Below, piece after piece: positions 24,825-34,098 of a DNA stretch of 51,075 nucleotides. The notes under the pieces were generated by a model. It was not told the DNA's origin. It ran no database searches and saw only the letters and a program-made list of their open reading frames with translations. This DNA comes from Halovibrio variabilis. GTDB lineage: Bacteria > Pseudomonadota > Gammaproteobacteria > Pseudomonadales > Halomonadaceae. The number at the start of each line of letters is the position of its first letter. The stretch's first letter is position 1. A program made the position numbers and the translations under genes. The stretch spans positions 1 to 51,075 of the forward strand of contig NZ_BJXV01000022.1 of assembly GCF_007991175.1 (NCBI RefSeq). Direction: 5' to 3'.

Positions 24825-26990
24825 ATGCGCGATAACCAGCCTGTAACGCAGCGTGAGTATGCCTTGAGCGATGAGACGGTACTCATTTCCCGTTCGGACT
24901 TAAAAGGCAATATTACCTACGCCAACCCCACTTTTGTCGAGGTTAGCGGTTACTCACGTGATGAGCTAATAGGCGCGCCTCACAGCTTGCTTCGCCATCC
25001 TGATATGCCCGAGGCTGCCTATGCGGACTTCTGGAAAACAATTCAAGCGGGGGCGACGTGGCAAGGGGTAGTCAAAAACCGGCGTAAAAATGGCGATCAC
25101 TACTGGGTACACGCCACCGTTGCCCCCTTGAGAGACGGCGAACGTCTCGTCGGGTTCACCTCGGTGCGCCGCAAAGCGTCTGCAAAAGCCGTTGACCGGG
25201 CGGAAAAGATCTACGCTGAGATTCGTGAAAAGGGTAAATCCCGCCACTACGCACTAGCCAATGGCACGCTGCGGCGTAAAGGTTTGACCGGCATGCTGTC
25301 GCGCTTTCAGATCTCTAGCCTCAAAGCCAAACTCACCAGTATGGTCGTGGCATCGCTGCTGTTGCTCTGTCTTTCGGGCGGGTTGGGCGTATATGCGGTG
25401 ATGGTTTCCGGTGAACGGCTGGAAACCCTGAATCATTCAGGGTTAGGCGAGGTTGCCTCATTGCAGCGGATCGAGCGCTACATTGGCCAAACGGTTGAGA
25501 CGCTGGAGCCTGCAGTACGCAGTCCCCGTCGGGCTGACTTGGAGGCAGTCAATGCAGATATTGGCCAATACACCGATGCCATGCAGGTGCTGTGGGCGGA
25601 CTACTATGCGGGTGATGCGGTGACTGCTGAGGCCGCACAGACCTTTGATAGTGCGCTGACCACCTGGGGCACTGCGGTGCAAACGGCCCTTGTGGCGATT
25701 GAGGAGGGGAATGGGTTCGCGGCGTTTGAAGCCTTTAATGATATCGTGGTGCCAACCACTGAATCACTGCGCGAAATGAATGACACTCTGGTCGAGCAGG
25801 TGCGCGCCGAGGCAGAGGCGTTGGTCACCCAAGCACAAAGCGGGCGTCAACAACTGCTAATAGCGCAGCTGGTGTTACTGGCAGTGGGTTTTTGCGTGAT
25901 GATTGGCTTAAGCGTGTTGATTCTGAAATCCGTGTTTCGCAGCCTTTCGGGCGCGCGCTACATCACCTTTCAAATCGCCGCCGGTAACTTGGCTGCTCGC
26001 GAGCGGCGTCAAACCAACGATGAGCTGGGCGAGCTGCTTTATTCGCTGGACACCATGCGCTTTAGCCTATCCAGTATCGTAGGCGACGTAGAAAGCCGGG
26101 TCTCGGTAGTCACGCCAGCCATCCAGCAGATCGCCGCTGAAAATGAGGAGCTTGCTTCGCGTACTGAACAGCAGGCATCGTCGCTCCAGCAAACGGCATC
26201 GAGCATGGAAGAAATGACCTCTACGGTGCAGCAGAATACCGATAATGCCCGCCAGGCGACCGATCTGGCGGCGCAAAACGCGGTGAGCACCCGGGATACC
26301 GGGCAGCAGATGCAGCAGTTGGTGGAACGCATGCAGCGTATTGCCCAGAGTGCTGGAAAGATGACCGAGATGATCAGCGTGATCGACGGCATTGCTTTTC
26401 AAACCAATATTCTGGCACTCAATGCCTCGGTTGAGGCTGCTCGTGCTGGCGAACACGGCCGGGGTTTTGCGGTCGTTGCCAGCGAGGTACGCAATTTAGC
26501 CGGGCGCAGCGCCGATGCTGCCCAAGAAATTCGTAAGATGATTGACAGTACCACCCAGGAAGTCAGTGGCGGCCGTAGCGCGGTCGAGCAAGCGGAGCGA
26601 GCGATTGGAGATGTCTCACAACAGGTCGAGCGCGTTAGCGAGCTAATGGCATCGATCAGCATGGCTTCTACCGAGCAGAGCAGCGGTATTGGCCAGATTA
26701 ATTCGGCGGTGGCTGAGATGGACCATGTCACCCAGCAGAACGCGTCTAAAGTGCAGTCCATTGCGGCCTCTGCCGATAACCTTTCCCTTGAAGCCTTTGA
26801 ACTCGCCAACGTGGTCGATGCGTTCCGCCTGGAAGGGGCTAAAGACGAGAATATCAAAGACGCCCGGGCGAAATTACAGCGCGCTAATCAGGCCCTCAGC
26901 AAAGCAACACGCGGCCTATCCGCCCCTTCCGAACAACCTGCCAAGCCAGCCTTAGCGCAACCTCGCGCCGACCAGTGGGAAGAATTCTAG
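24825..26990 (+). CDS. PAS-containing methyl-accepting chemotaxis protein (Aer-like), copy 1
   Basis: The 721-residue receptor has an N-terminal cytoplasmic PAS domain (residues about 15-120: [60 protein letters not shown]), a membrane segment near 168-192, a helical periplasmic region, a second membrane segment near 342-365, HAMP, and the signalling tip [20 protein letters not shown]. Aer-type PAS domains bind FAD and sense redox or oxygen; whether FAD is bound here is not visible. The C-terminus DQWEEF is a W-x-x-F pentapeptide that tethers CheR/CheB. It is a close paralogue of the next gene. CGGAG precedes ATG 24825. Confidence 0.92.
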   Translation: MRDNQPVTQREYALSDETVLISRSDLKGNITYANPTFVEVSGYSRDELIGAPHSLLRHPDMPEAAYADFWKTIQAGATWQGVVKNRRKNGDHYWVHATVAPLRDGERLVGFTSVRRKASAKAVDRAEKIYAEIREKGKSRHYALANGTLRRKGLTGMLSRFQISSLKAKLTSMVVASLLLLCLSGGLGVYAVMVSGERLETLNHSGLGEVASLQRIERYIGQTVETLEPAVRSPRRADLEAVNADIGQYTDAMQVLWADYYAGDAVTAEAAQTFDSALTTWGTAVQTALVAIEEGNGFAAFEAFNDIVVPTTESLREMNDTLVEQVRAEAEALVTQAQSGRQQLLIAQLVLLAVGFCVMIGLSVLILKSVFRSLSGARYITFQIAAGNLAARERRQTNDELGELLYSLDTMRFSLSSIVGDVESRVSVVTPAIQQIAAENEELASRTEQQASSLQQTASSMEEMTSTVQQNTDNARQATDLAAQNAVSTRDTGQQMQQLVERMQRIAQSAGKMTEMISVIDGIAFQTNILALNASVEAARAGEHGRGFAVVASEVRNLAGRSADAAQEIRKMIDSTTQEVSGGRSAVEQAERAIGDVSQQVERVSELMASISMASTEQSSGIGQINSAVAEMDHVTQQNASKVQSIAASADNLSLEAFELANVVDAFRLEGAKDENIKDARAKLQRANQALSKATRGLSAPSEQPAKPALAQPRADQWEEF

Positions 26991-27040
26991 CCCTGCCGGT
27001 AGTGCTTTAGGTACTTGATTTGGCGCTATTCGTTTTAATG

Positions 27041-27068
27041 ATATGCCACCCGATTGGGTGGCATATTT
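27041..27068 (+). terminator. Terminator hairpin between the two PAS chemoreceptors
   Basis: ATATGCCACCC, loop GATT, GGGTGGCATAT, then TT. The T-run is short. Confidence 0.65.
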
Positions 27069-27090
27069 CATGCATTACCTCTAATTGAAA

Positions 27091-27119
27091 AGACTTAGTG
27101 CAAGGCAGCCGCTAAGTCT
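27091..27119. repeat. Inverted repeat before the second PAS chemoreceptor
   Basis: AGACTTAG (27091-27098) and CTAAGTCT (27112-27119), a perfect 8-bp match about 40 bases before the start codon; possible operator. Confidence 0.45.
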
Positions 27120-27158
27120 AACGATGGCGCAAGCCTTCAATAAACGTAGGGGGTTCAA

Positions 27159-29327
27159 ATGCATAATGCCGAACAAGCAGCATCCGCTGTTTATGAGTTA
27201 GCCGATGACGACGTGCTGATTTCACGCTCTGACCTTCAGGGTCGAATCACTTACGCCAACCAGACGTTTGTGGAGGTAAGCGGCTACTCGCTAGAAGAAA
27301 TAATGGGCCAACCCCATCGTTTGTTCCGCCACCCGACGATGCCAGCCGCCGTTTTTCAAAACCTATGGGAAACCATCGAGGCTGGGAAAACCTGGCAGGG
27401 ACTGATCAAAAACCGCCGCCAAAGCGGAGAGGCGTATTGGGTAGATACCACCATCGCGCCGCTACTCGATGGCGAGCGCGTGGCAGGCTACACGTCTATC
27501 CGCCGAAAAGCGTCAACCGATGCGATTGCCCGCGCGGAACGTGTTTACGGCGCTATGCAACAGGGCAAAACACGCGGCTTTAAGCTCCATTATGGTGCGT
27601 TACGTCGCACCGGTGTACGCGGTTGGGCCAAGCGCTTTAGTTTCAGTAGCATCCAGGCCAAGTTAATCGGGATGGTGTTAGCGTCTATCGTTTTATTGGT
27701 GATGGCGGGGGCAGCAGGGGTTTATGGTTTGACCAGTTCGGCTGATCGGTTACGCACTCTCAATCAAACTGGCCTTGAGGGCATCTCCGATCTTCAGAAA
27801 ATTGACCAACGCGTGAGCCAAGCGACCCAAGCGCTTGAGCCTGCCGTGCGCAACCCGCGCCGTGCGGACCTCGAACTTCTTGAAACGCAATTAACCACCA
27901 TGAGCGCCAACATTGAGCAGTCGTGGCAAGGTTTCACTGCACAGCGTGAAACGGGGAGTGTGCAGGAGGGCCTGACAGCGCAACTAACCACCTTTATTGA
28001 AAGTGCCGATATCACCCTAACCGCGATCGTTGACGGCAATGGATTTGCCGCCTTTGAAGCGTTTAATGACACCGTGCAGCCTACTGCTGAAAATATTAGC
28101 GCCACTGTTAATTTATTGGTGGACCAGGAGAGAGCCGCGGCCCAAGCGCTAATGGAAAACGCAGAACACCAGCAACACGTGCTGCTATACGGCCAGCTGG
28201 GTGTTTTGCTAATCGGTATTGTATTGATGATCGGGCTCAGCATGGCGGTACTCAAATCGCTGATTAAATCGCTCAACGAAGCGCGCCGGGTCACCTTTCA
28301 AATAGCGGCGGGCAACCTGGCCAATCGCGTTACCTTAAAGCGCAATGATGAACTGGGCGAGTTGCTGAATTCGCTGGAAACCATGCGCGCCAGCCTGTCG
28401 GGGCTAATCACCGAAGTGGGCAATAAAGTCGATGTGGTCACCCCAGCGTCTGAGCATATCAGGCAGCAGAATGAAGACTTGGCGTCGCGCACCGAGGAGC
28501 AGGCGTCATCGCTGCAGCAAACGGCGTCCAGCATGGATCAAATGACCGCAACCGTGCAGCAAAACAGCGAAAACGCTCGTCAAGCCAATCAGCTGGCGAT
28601 GCAAAATGCTACCACTAGCCGTGAAACCGGCGAGCGCATGCAGGCCCTTGTCGAGCGTATGGAACGCATTGCCGCCAGTGCCAATAAAATGACCGATATC
28701 ATCAGCGTGATCGACGGTATTGCGTTCCAAACCAACATCCTGGCCCTCAATGCGTCGGTAGAAGCGGCACGGGCAGGCGAGCAGGGGCGTGGTTTTGCCG
28801 TCGTGGCCAATGAGGTGCGCAATTTGGCTGGGCGCAGTGCCGATGCCGCCGGGGAAATTCGCCGCTTAATCGATACGTCTTCCCAGGAAATCAGCGGGGG
28901 CGCAGAAGCGGTCAAAGAAGCCGAAGCCGCTATCGAGCAGGTTGTCACCCAGGTGATGAAAGTCAGCGACATCATGGAAGAGATCAGCAGTGCCTCCGAT
29001 GAACAGAGCAGCGGTATCGCGCAAATCAATACCGCCGTCTCCGAGATGGATCACGTCACCCAGCAGAACGCTTCCAAGGTGCAGTCGATTTCCAGCGCCG
29101 CCCAAAACCTCACCCGCGAAGCCTTGGGGCTCGCCAATGTCATTGCCGCCTTCCGCTTAGAGGGCGCAGCAGAGGAGAGCAGTGAAACCACGCGTGGGCG
29201 TTTGCTCAAGCTAGCCGGGCTCGATTCATTAGCGGTTGCAGCGCCTCAGGTGCTAACGTCTCCCCAAGTCAAACAATCGTCGCCATCCTCTACCCAGCCA
29301 GCTCAAGAGGAGTGGGAGACGTTTTAA
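27159..29327 (+). CDS. PAS-containing methyl-accepting chemotaxis protein (Aer-like), copy 2
   Basis: The 722-residue protein has the same architecture as copy 1 and most of its motifs ([60 protein letters not shown]). The periplasmic region is more diverged ([20 protein letters not shown] against SLQRIERYIGQTVETLEPAV), so ligands or partners may differ. It ends EEWETF, again a CheR-tethering W-x-x-F sequence, very close to the NWETF of E. coli Tar and Tsr. AGGGGG precedes ATG 27159. The two genes are separated by a terminator and each has its own upstream palindrome, so they are likely transcribed separately. Confidence 0.92.
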   Translation: MHNAEQAASAVYELADDDVLISRSDLQGRITYANQTFVEVSGYSLEEIMGQPHRLFRHPTMPAAVFQNLWETIEAGKTWQGLIKNRRQSGEAYWVDTTIAPLLDGERVAGYTSIRRKASTDAIARAERVYGAMQQGKTRGFKLHYGALRRTGVRGWAKRFSFSSIQAKLIGMVLASIVLLVMAGAAGVYGLTSSADRLRTLNQTGLEGISDLQKIDQRVSQATQALEPAVRNPRRADLELLETQLTTMSANIEQSWQGFTAQRETGSVQEGLTAQLTTFIESADITLTAIVDGNGFAAFEAFNDTVQPTAENISATVNLLVDQERAAAQALMENAEHQQHVLLYGQLGVLLIGIVLMIGLSMAVLKSLIKSLNEARRVTFQIAAGNLANRVTLKRNDELGELLNSLETMRASLSGLITEVGNKVDVVTPASEHIRQQNEDLASRTEEQASSLQQTASSMDQMTATVQQNSENARQANQLAMQNATTSRETGERMQALVERMERIAASANKMTDIISVIDGIAFQTNILALNASVEAARAGEQGRGFAVVANEVRNLAGRSADAAGEIRRLIDTSSQEISGGAEAVKEAEAAIEQVVTQVMKVSDIMEEISSASDEQSSGIAQINTAVSEMDHVTQQNASKVQSISSAAQNLTREALGLANVIAAFRLEGAAEESSETTRGRLLKLAGLDSLAVAAPQVLTSPQVKQSSPSSTQPAQEEWETF

Positions 29328-29378
29328 ACTGAGCTGCATCCCTTTATGAAACTTGATTGATGTGGCTAAACTTACCCA

Positions 29379-29398
29379 TAAGTACGTATGTATACTTA
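29379..29398. promoter_or_regulatory. Palindrome before the oxidoreductase gene
   Basis: TAAGTA, 8 bases, TACTTA, about 40 bases upstream of the start codon; possible repressor site. Confidence 0.4.
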
Positions 29399-29437
29399 CT
29401 TAGCCATACGTCGCTGTTATCAATTTGAAGGAATGCA

Positions 29438-30493
29438 ATGCAGGCAATAATAAACGTTGGATTAATAGGCTACGGTTTCGCTAGCCAAACCTTCCACGCG
29501 CCGCTGATTCAAGCCACGCAAGGCTTGGATTTAGTCGCGGTGTCTTCAAGCGATGCCGCCAAGGTTCAGGCATCGCTGCCCAATGTAGAGGTGGAAGCTC
29601 AAGCGCTGGCGCTGTGTCAGCGCAGCGATATCGATCTGATCGTGATTCCCACCCCTAACGATACCCACTTTTCGCTCGCTAAAGCGGCGCTGTCGGCGGG
29701 TAAGCACGTGGTGGTCGATAAACCCTTCACGGTCACTTTGTCAGAGGGCAGGTTGCTTAAAAAGCTGGCGAATGACAAAAATTGCCTACTATCGGTGTTT
29801 CACAACCGCCGTTGGGATAGCGATTTCTTAACCATTAAGGCGCTGCTTGAGGCGGGTACGTTAGGGCGGATTGTCAACGTTGAGTCACGTTTTGATCGCT
29901 TTCGGCCGGAGGTGCGTGACCGCTGGCGCGAAAAAGCTACCCTGGGCGGTGGTATCTGGTTTGACCTGGGGCCACATTTGCTGGATCAAGCCTGTGAACT
30001 GTTTGGCATGCCCCAAGCGATTTTGCTGGAGTTGGGAACGCGTCGAGACGCTGCTGAAGCCGACGACGACTTCCTGGCGCTACTCGACTACGAAAGCTTT
30101 CGCGTTAGCTTGTCGGCGGGCACGCTGATAGCCGAACCGACACCGCGCTTTCGGCTGCATGGTACCCAAGGCAGCTTCGTCAAGTATGGTTTAGACCCAC
30201 AGGAAGACCGTCTCAAAGCCGGTGAAACACCCGCGCCGCAGTGGGGCGAGGACACGCAGCTGGGTACGCTAACGCTGCGCGACGGTGAGGGTGAAAACGC
30301 CTCGCTGGTGCAACGCGAGCACGCTTCTTTGCCGGGGGATTATCTTGCCTACTACCAGGGAATGGCGGCAGCTATCCGTGATAAGGCACCGCTACCCGTT
30401 AGCGTAGACGACGCCCTGCGCGCAATGGCGTTATTAGAAGCGGGGCTGGATAGCCACCGCCAACGGCGCTGGATAGCACTGAAAAGCCATTGA
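29438..30493 (+). CDS. Gfo/Idh/MocA family oxidoreductase
   Basis: The 351-residue enzyme has the N-terminal NAD(P)-binding motif VGLIGYGFASQTFHAPLIQA, VIPTPNDTHFSLAKAALSAG, the signature KHVVVDKPF with the catalytic Lys near 95, FHNRRWDSDF, and the C-terminal domain with GGGIWFDLGPHLLDQACELF, whose His is the usual proton donor. This is the pattern of the YdgJ subgroup, which acts on sugars or polyols. The substrate is not known and no sugar transport genes lie nearby. AAGGAA precedes ATG 29438. The gene ends 22 bases before a MITE-like repeat cluster. Confidence 0.88.
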   Translation: MQAIINVGLIGYGFASQTFHAPLIQATQGLDLVAVSSSDAAKVQASLPNVEVEAQALALCQRSDIDLIVIPTPNDTHFSLAKAALSAGKHVVVDKPFTVTLSEGRLLKKLANDKNCLLSVFHNRRWDSDFLTIKALLEAGTLGRIVNVESRFDRFRPEVRDRWREKATLGGGIWFDLGPHLLDQACELFGMPQAILLELGTRRDAAEADDDFLALLDYESFRVSLSAGTLIAEPTPRFRLHGTQGSFVKYGLDPQEDRLKAGETPAPQWGEDTQLGTLTLRDGEGENASLVQREHASLPGDYLAYYQGMAAAIRDKAPLPVSVDDALRAMALLEAGLDSHRQRRWIALKSH

Positions 30494-30515
30494 TGCAGAG
30501 GGGGTGAAGGTTTTC

Positions 30516-30678
30516 GTAGCGCGGCGTAAGCGTCAGCGCACCCGCGACGGCGGCCCGGCGCGGGCGCAGCGCGCAACGGTGCCGGGTTTTGGCTGCGGTG
30601 CCATTGGGCGTCGTACCGCCGCCACCCGCGGGTGCCTCAAACGCTCGCGGAACTCGCATTCTCGTTACCACGCGCTAC
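30516..30678 (+). repeat. MITE-like element, copy 1 (163 bp)
   Basis: Begins GTAGCGCGGCGTAAGCGTCA and ends TTACCACGCGCTAC; the ends are imperfect inverted repeats, perfect over 14 bp in the copy at 37651. No gene inside. It is followed by a 32-base linker that recurs between the other copies. Confidence 0.8.
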
Positions 30679-30710
30679 GGGTTCATGCACAAAGTTGAAT
30701 CGAGGGGTTT

Positions 30711-30855
30711 GTAGCGCGGCGTAAGCGTCAGCGCACCCGCGGGAGCATCGCGCAGCGGTGCCAGGGTTGGTTGGGTGCCACTGGGCGTCGTTCCGCCGCC
30801 ACCCGCGGGTGCCTCAAACGCTCGCGGAACTCGCGTTCTCGTTACCACGCGCTAC
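30711..30855 (+). repeat. MITE-like element, copy 2 (145 bp, internal deletion)
   Basis: Same ends as copy 1 and same orientation; about 18 bp shorter in the left half. The linker after it (30856-30886) resembles the one after copy 1. Confidence 0.8.
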
Positions 30856-30886
30856 GCGATGTGCATGAAGTTGGATCGAGGGATTT

Positions 30887-30994
30887 GTAGCGCGGCGTAA
30901 GCGTCAGCGCACCCGCGACCCGGCGCGGAAGCATCGCGCGCTGCCGGGGTTGGTTGAAGGTGGCATGGGGCGGCTGCCTTGCTACCACGCGCTA
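30887..30994 (+). repeat. MITE-like element, copy 3 (108 bp, reduced)
   Basis: Left end intact, middle lost, right end CTACCACGCGCTA preserved. It ends close to the 3' end of nudE. The stretch 30494-31030 holds only these repeats. Confidence 0.7.
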
Positions 30995-31030
30995 ATTTTC
31001 AGTCCTTACCCCTTACCATTCACTGTCCTC

Positions 31031-31660
31031 TCAAAGCAGTTCTGTGGCGCTATTGCGCTTCGCTTCGCGCATTCTATCCCTGGCGATATAAAGGGCTGCA
31101 ATGGCGCGGCCTTCGTGAAAATCATCGCGCATTAACAGCGCCGGTAGCTCCTCTAATGCATGGGTTTCCACAATTAACGGCTCGGGTTCATCGCCCGGCA
31201 GGCGTTTAGGGTAAAGGTCGGTCGCTAGCAGCACTTGCATACGGTGGCGCATATAGTTAGGCGCCAACGAAAGCTCTACTAGCGGCTCGATACAATGGGC
31301 CCCAAAGCCACACTCTTCCATCAATTCACGGTTGGCCGCGGTGATAATGTCTTCACCGGGGTCGACCAGCCCCTTGGGAAGCGTCAGCACGTAATCCTCA
31401 AACCCGGCGGCGTATTCACGAATAAGCAGCACGTGTTCTGGGTCAGGCATGGCCACAATCATCACGGCACCACGGTCAGCGCCGGTTAAACGCTCAAACT
31501 GACGCTCTTCACCGTTGGAAAAACGTAACGCTAACGATTCCACCTGAAATAGGCGACTTTGCGCTACGCATTCACGCGATAAAATTTGCGGTTTACGCAA
31601 GTAGCCGGAAGCGCCATCGTGCTTGGCTTCAGGGTGGTTAAACGTCGGCGGGGTGGACAT
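31031..31660 (-). CDS. nudE: ADP compounds hydrolase NudE
   Basis: The 209-residue protein has the Nudix box GLVDPGEDIITAANRELMEE-CGF at about 116-138 and the NudE-type flanks LFQVESLALRFSNGEERQFE and EYAAGFEDYVLTLPKG. It hydrolyses ADP-ribose, NADH and diadenosine compounds. GGAGG lies 9 bases before ATG 31660. It diverges from yrfG, the same neighbourhood as in E. coli. Confidence 0.93.
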   Translation of the reverse strand: MSTPPTFNHPEAKHDGASGYLRKPQILSRECVAQSRLFQVESLALRFSNGEERQFERLTGADRGAVMIVAMPDPEHVLLIREYAAGFEDYVLTLPKGLVDPGEDIITAANRELMEECGFGAHCIEPLVELSLAPNYMRHRMQVLLATDLYPKRLPGDEPEPLIVETHALEELPALLMRDDFHEGRAIAALYIARDRMREAKRNSATELL

Positions 31661-31738
31661 AAACGTCTGCCTCCATGGCTGGTAAAAGGCGGTTAAGCTA
31701 CAATAGCATGCTTATTCCTTAAAGCGACCGGAGCGGCG

Positions 31739-32413
31739 ATGATTGATTGGCGCGAGATAGACACCGTTCTATTGGATATGGATGGCACGCTGCTGGACTT
31801 ACACTTCGATAGCCATTTTTGGCTGGAGCATTTGCCGCGGCGTTACCGCGAGTTGCACCAATTGGACCAAGCTTCCCAGGACGCGCTGCGTGAGCGAATT
31901 ATGGGCGAGCAGGGTACCTTAAACTGGTACAGCCTAGCCTACTGGAGCCGCGAGCTTGGGGTGGATATCGTTGCCCTGAAACGCGAAGTGCAGCACCTGA
32001 TTGGGCTGCGTAGCGACGCGCTGGATTTTCTTAAATGGCTTAAACTGGCCCACCCTCGCGTGATTCTTGCCACCAATGCGGATCGCGCTAGTCTTGCGCT
32101 TAAATTGCCGCTCACCGGCTTGGAAGATTACCTGGATGTAATTGTGTCGTCCGAGGACGTGGGGGCCGCTAAAGAGGAGCAGGCGTTCTGGTTTGCCCTA
32201 CAGGATATCGAGGCCTTTGACCCCGCCCGCACACTGTTTATCGACGACAACGCCCGGGTGCTAGAGAGTGCCCGTGAGTTTGGTATTAAGCATTTATTGG
32301 GCATTAAACAGCCCGATAGCCAACGGCCGGAAAAACAGTTGCAGGCGTTTATCGCCCTCGACCGCTTCGCTCACCTGTTGCCCGAGCAGTTGCCTGAGCA
32401 GCCGTTGAGTTAA
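31739..32413 (+). CDS. yrfG: GMP/IMP 5'-nucleotidase YrfG (HAD)
   Basis: The 224-residue HAD hydrolase has the nucleophile motif VLLDMDGTLLDLHFDSHFW, the motif-II region RVILATNADRASLALK, and FIDDNARVLESAREFGIKH (motif IV). E. coli YrfG dephosphorylates GMP and IMP. It is followed by hslR and hslO as in E. coli. Confidence 0.92.
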   Translation: MIDWREIDTVLLDMDGTLLDLHFDSHFWLEHLPRRYRELHQLDQASQDALRERIMGEQGTLNWYSLAYWSRELGVDIVALKREVQHLIGLRSDALDFLKWLKLAHPRVILATNADRASLALKLPLTGLEDYLDVIVSSEDVGAAKEEQAFWFALQDIEAFDPARTLFIDDNARVLESAREFGIKHLLGIKQPDSQRPEKQLQAFIALDRFAHLLPEQLPEQPLS

Positions 32414-32445
32414 TAAGCAGTCGATGAGACAACCAGGAGGCGTCA

Positions 32446-32835
32446 ATGAGTGAGAGTGTTCGCTTGGATAAGTGGCTGTGGGCCGCGCGGTTTTTCAAGA
32501 CCCGCGCGCTGGCCAAGAAAGCCATTGAAGGTGGCAAGGTGCAATACGACGGTGCTCGTGCGAAAACCAGCAAGCAGGTTGAGCTGGGTGCGCTTATTCG
32601 TGTGCCCCAGGGCTGGGATATCTATGAAGTAGAGGTGTTATCGCTTTCTGATCAAAGGCGCGGCGCGCCAGAAGCCCGTGCGCTCTACGCAGAAACGCCG
32701 GAGAGCATCCAGCGTCGAGCTAAAGAGGCCGACGTTCGGCGGCTCAATAACGAGGTGATGCAGCATCCACTCAAGCGCCCCGACAAAAAGCAGCGCCGGG
32801 ATATCCAGCGTTTCCAGCGCCATCAGGGCGAGTAG
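32446..32835 (+). CDS. hslR: Heat shock protein 15, ribosome-associated
   Basis: The 129-residue protein is an S4-domain RNA-binding protein: VRLDKWLWAARFFKTRALAK, AIEGGKVQYDGARAKTSKQV, with a basic C-terminal tail KRPDKKQRRDIQRFQRHQ. Hsp15 rescues stalled 50S subunits carrying peptidyl-tRNA. AGGAGG lies 5 bases upstream of ATG 32446. Confidence 0.95.
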   Translation: MSESVRLDKWLWAARFFKTRALAKKAIEGGKVQYDGARAKTSKQVELGALIRVPQGWDIYEVEVLSLSDQRRGAPEARALYAETPESIQRRAKEADVRRLNNEVMQHPLKRPDKKQRRDIQRFQRHQGE

Positions 32836-32873
32836 CCTCATGTCATTAAAACCCCGTTAAACGTTAGCTGTCC

Positions 32874-32909
32874 TTAAATACTCACTTTTAAATACCCGTT
32901 GTTAAATAC
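32874..32909. repeat. 14-bp periodic repeat before hslO
   Basis: TTAAATAC occurs at 32874, 32888 and 32902, exactly 14 bases apart, with similar but diverged filler. It occupies the hslO promoter and leader. Confidence 0.65.
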
Positions 32910-32924
32910 TTAGGTTGCCAAATT

Positions 32925-33800
32925 ATGTCCGATCAAATTCAACGCTTTATGTTCGATCACACCAATGTGCGTGGTGAAATCGTCACCCTGGCGGCCGCCT
33001 ACCATGAAGTGTTGGATCGCCATGCTTACCCGCCTGCGGTGAATGAGCTGCTAGGCGAGCTGCTAGCCGCCGTGGCGTTGCTAACCGATACCGTCAAGCT
33101 GGATGGCACGCTAAGTATCGAAGTGCGTGGAAAAGGCGTGTTGTCACTGTTAATGGCGGAGTCAAACCCCGGCGGCGAACTGCGTGCCATTGCGCGCATT
33201 GGCGAAGAGGCCGCGCTACCCAATGAGTACGCTAGCTTCCGCGAGCTAGTGGGGGAAGGCCAAATCGTGATTACCCTCGACCCTCGTGAGGGGAACCGCT
33301 ACCAGGGCATCGTGGCCCTCGACCAAGACTCCTTGAGTGGCTGTTTGGAAGCTTACTTCAGCCAATCCGAACAGCTGCCAACCCGGCTATGGCTGGCAGC
33401 AAACGGCGAGCGCGCGGGCGGGTTACTGCTACAGCGTCTGCCCGAAGCGTCGCAAAACCAAGACGTCGATGCCTGGGACCGCAGTGTGCAATTAGCCGAC
33501 ACCATCAAAACTGACGAGCTGCTGGGGCTTGAACAACGCGAAGTGCTTTACCGCCTCTATCATGAAGAAACCGTGCGTGTTTTTGAGCCCAAAGCGCTGC
33601 GTTTTGGTTGCACCTGCTCGCGGGAGCGGATGAGCTACGCGCTGCACTCGCTGGGCAAAGAAGAGTTGCAGGATATTTTGCGCGAACAAGGGTCGATTGA
33701 GACCCAATGCCACTTTTGCCACACGAAATATCACTACACAGCGGCCGATATTGAAACTTTATTAGACGACCCCGAGTCGCCGTCGCCGACGATTCACTAG
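32925..33800 (+). CDS. hslO: Redox-regulated chaperone Hsp33
   Basis: The 291-residue chaperone has the N-terminal domain [20 protein letters not shown], the middle VEVRGKG-like segment and the C-terminal zinc switch CTCSRERM (CxC) ... CHFCHTKYH (CxxC). Oxidation releases zinc and activates holdase activity in the cytoplasm. No strong ribosome binding site is visible. Fourth gene of the conserved nudE-yrfG-hslR-hslO-pckA order. Confidence 0.96.
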   Translation: MSDQIQRFMFDHTNVRGEIVTLAAAYHEVLDRHAYPPAVNELLGELLAAVALLTDTVKLDGTLSIEVRGKGVLSLLMAESNPGGELRAIARIGEEAALPNEYASFRELVGEGQIVITLDPREGNRYQGIVALDQDSLSGCLEAYFSQSEQLPTRLWLAANGERAGGLLLQRLPEASQNQDVDAWDRSVQLADTIKTDELLGLEQREVLYRLYHEETVRVFEPKALRFGCTCSRERMSYALHSLGKEELQDILREQGSIETQCHFCHTKYHYTAADIETLLDDPESPSPTIH

Positions 33801-33966
33801 CGGTGTAGTCGAAGCTGTTTGCTTGTACTGACTTGGGCACTGCTAGGAGGGCTTGTATATTCAATGGATTTATCGTTTCAGGCAAACGACTGTTTTAATT
33901 TTTACTGCGCTGCAACACAAAATGTAGTGGTCATGTAGTAGTTTAACTACAAGATATTTGCTCTTC

Positions 33967-33994
33967 GCCCCCGTTTCCCGGGGGCTTTCTTTTT
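33967..33994 (+). terminator. Rho-independent terminator of hslO
   Basis: GCCCCCG, loop TTTCC, CGGGGGC, then TTTCTTTTT. A palindrome GTAGTT-T-AACTAC lies upstream at 33938-33950. Confidence 0.9.
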
Positions 33995-34020
33995 GCCATA
34001 ATGCGCGGACTTCAGCGCAC

Positions 34021-34071
34021 CTAGCCAATTTTGTAGTGGCTAGGATGAATTTTAAAGGCGTCGGTGACGCC
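34021..34071. promoter_or_regulatory. Palindrome and leader hairpin before pckA
   Basis: CTAGCCA (34021-34027) and TGGCTAG (34037-34043) form a perfect inverted repeat, and GGCGTC-GGT-GACGCC (34057-34071) a hairpin within the likely leader. Either may control pckA. Confidence 0.4.
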
Positions 34072-34098
34072 CGGTAAATTAGATACCCAGGAATCGAC

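Noticed and set aside
30352..30698. Several open frames within the repeats at 30.4-30.7 kb
   Set aside because: Arginine/alanine-rich translations from GC-rich repeats that recur at 37.8 and 50.4 kb; no starts with ribosome binding sites.
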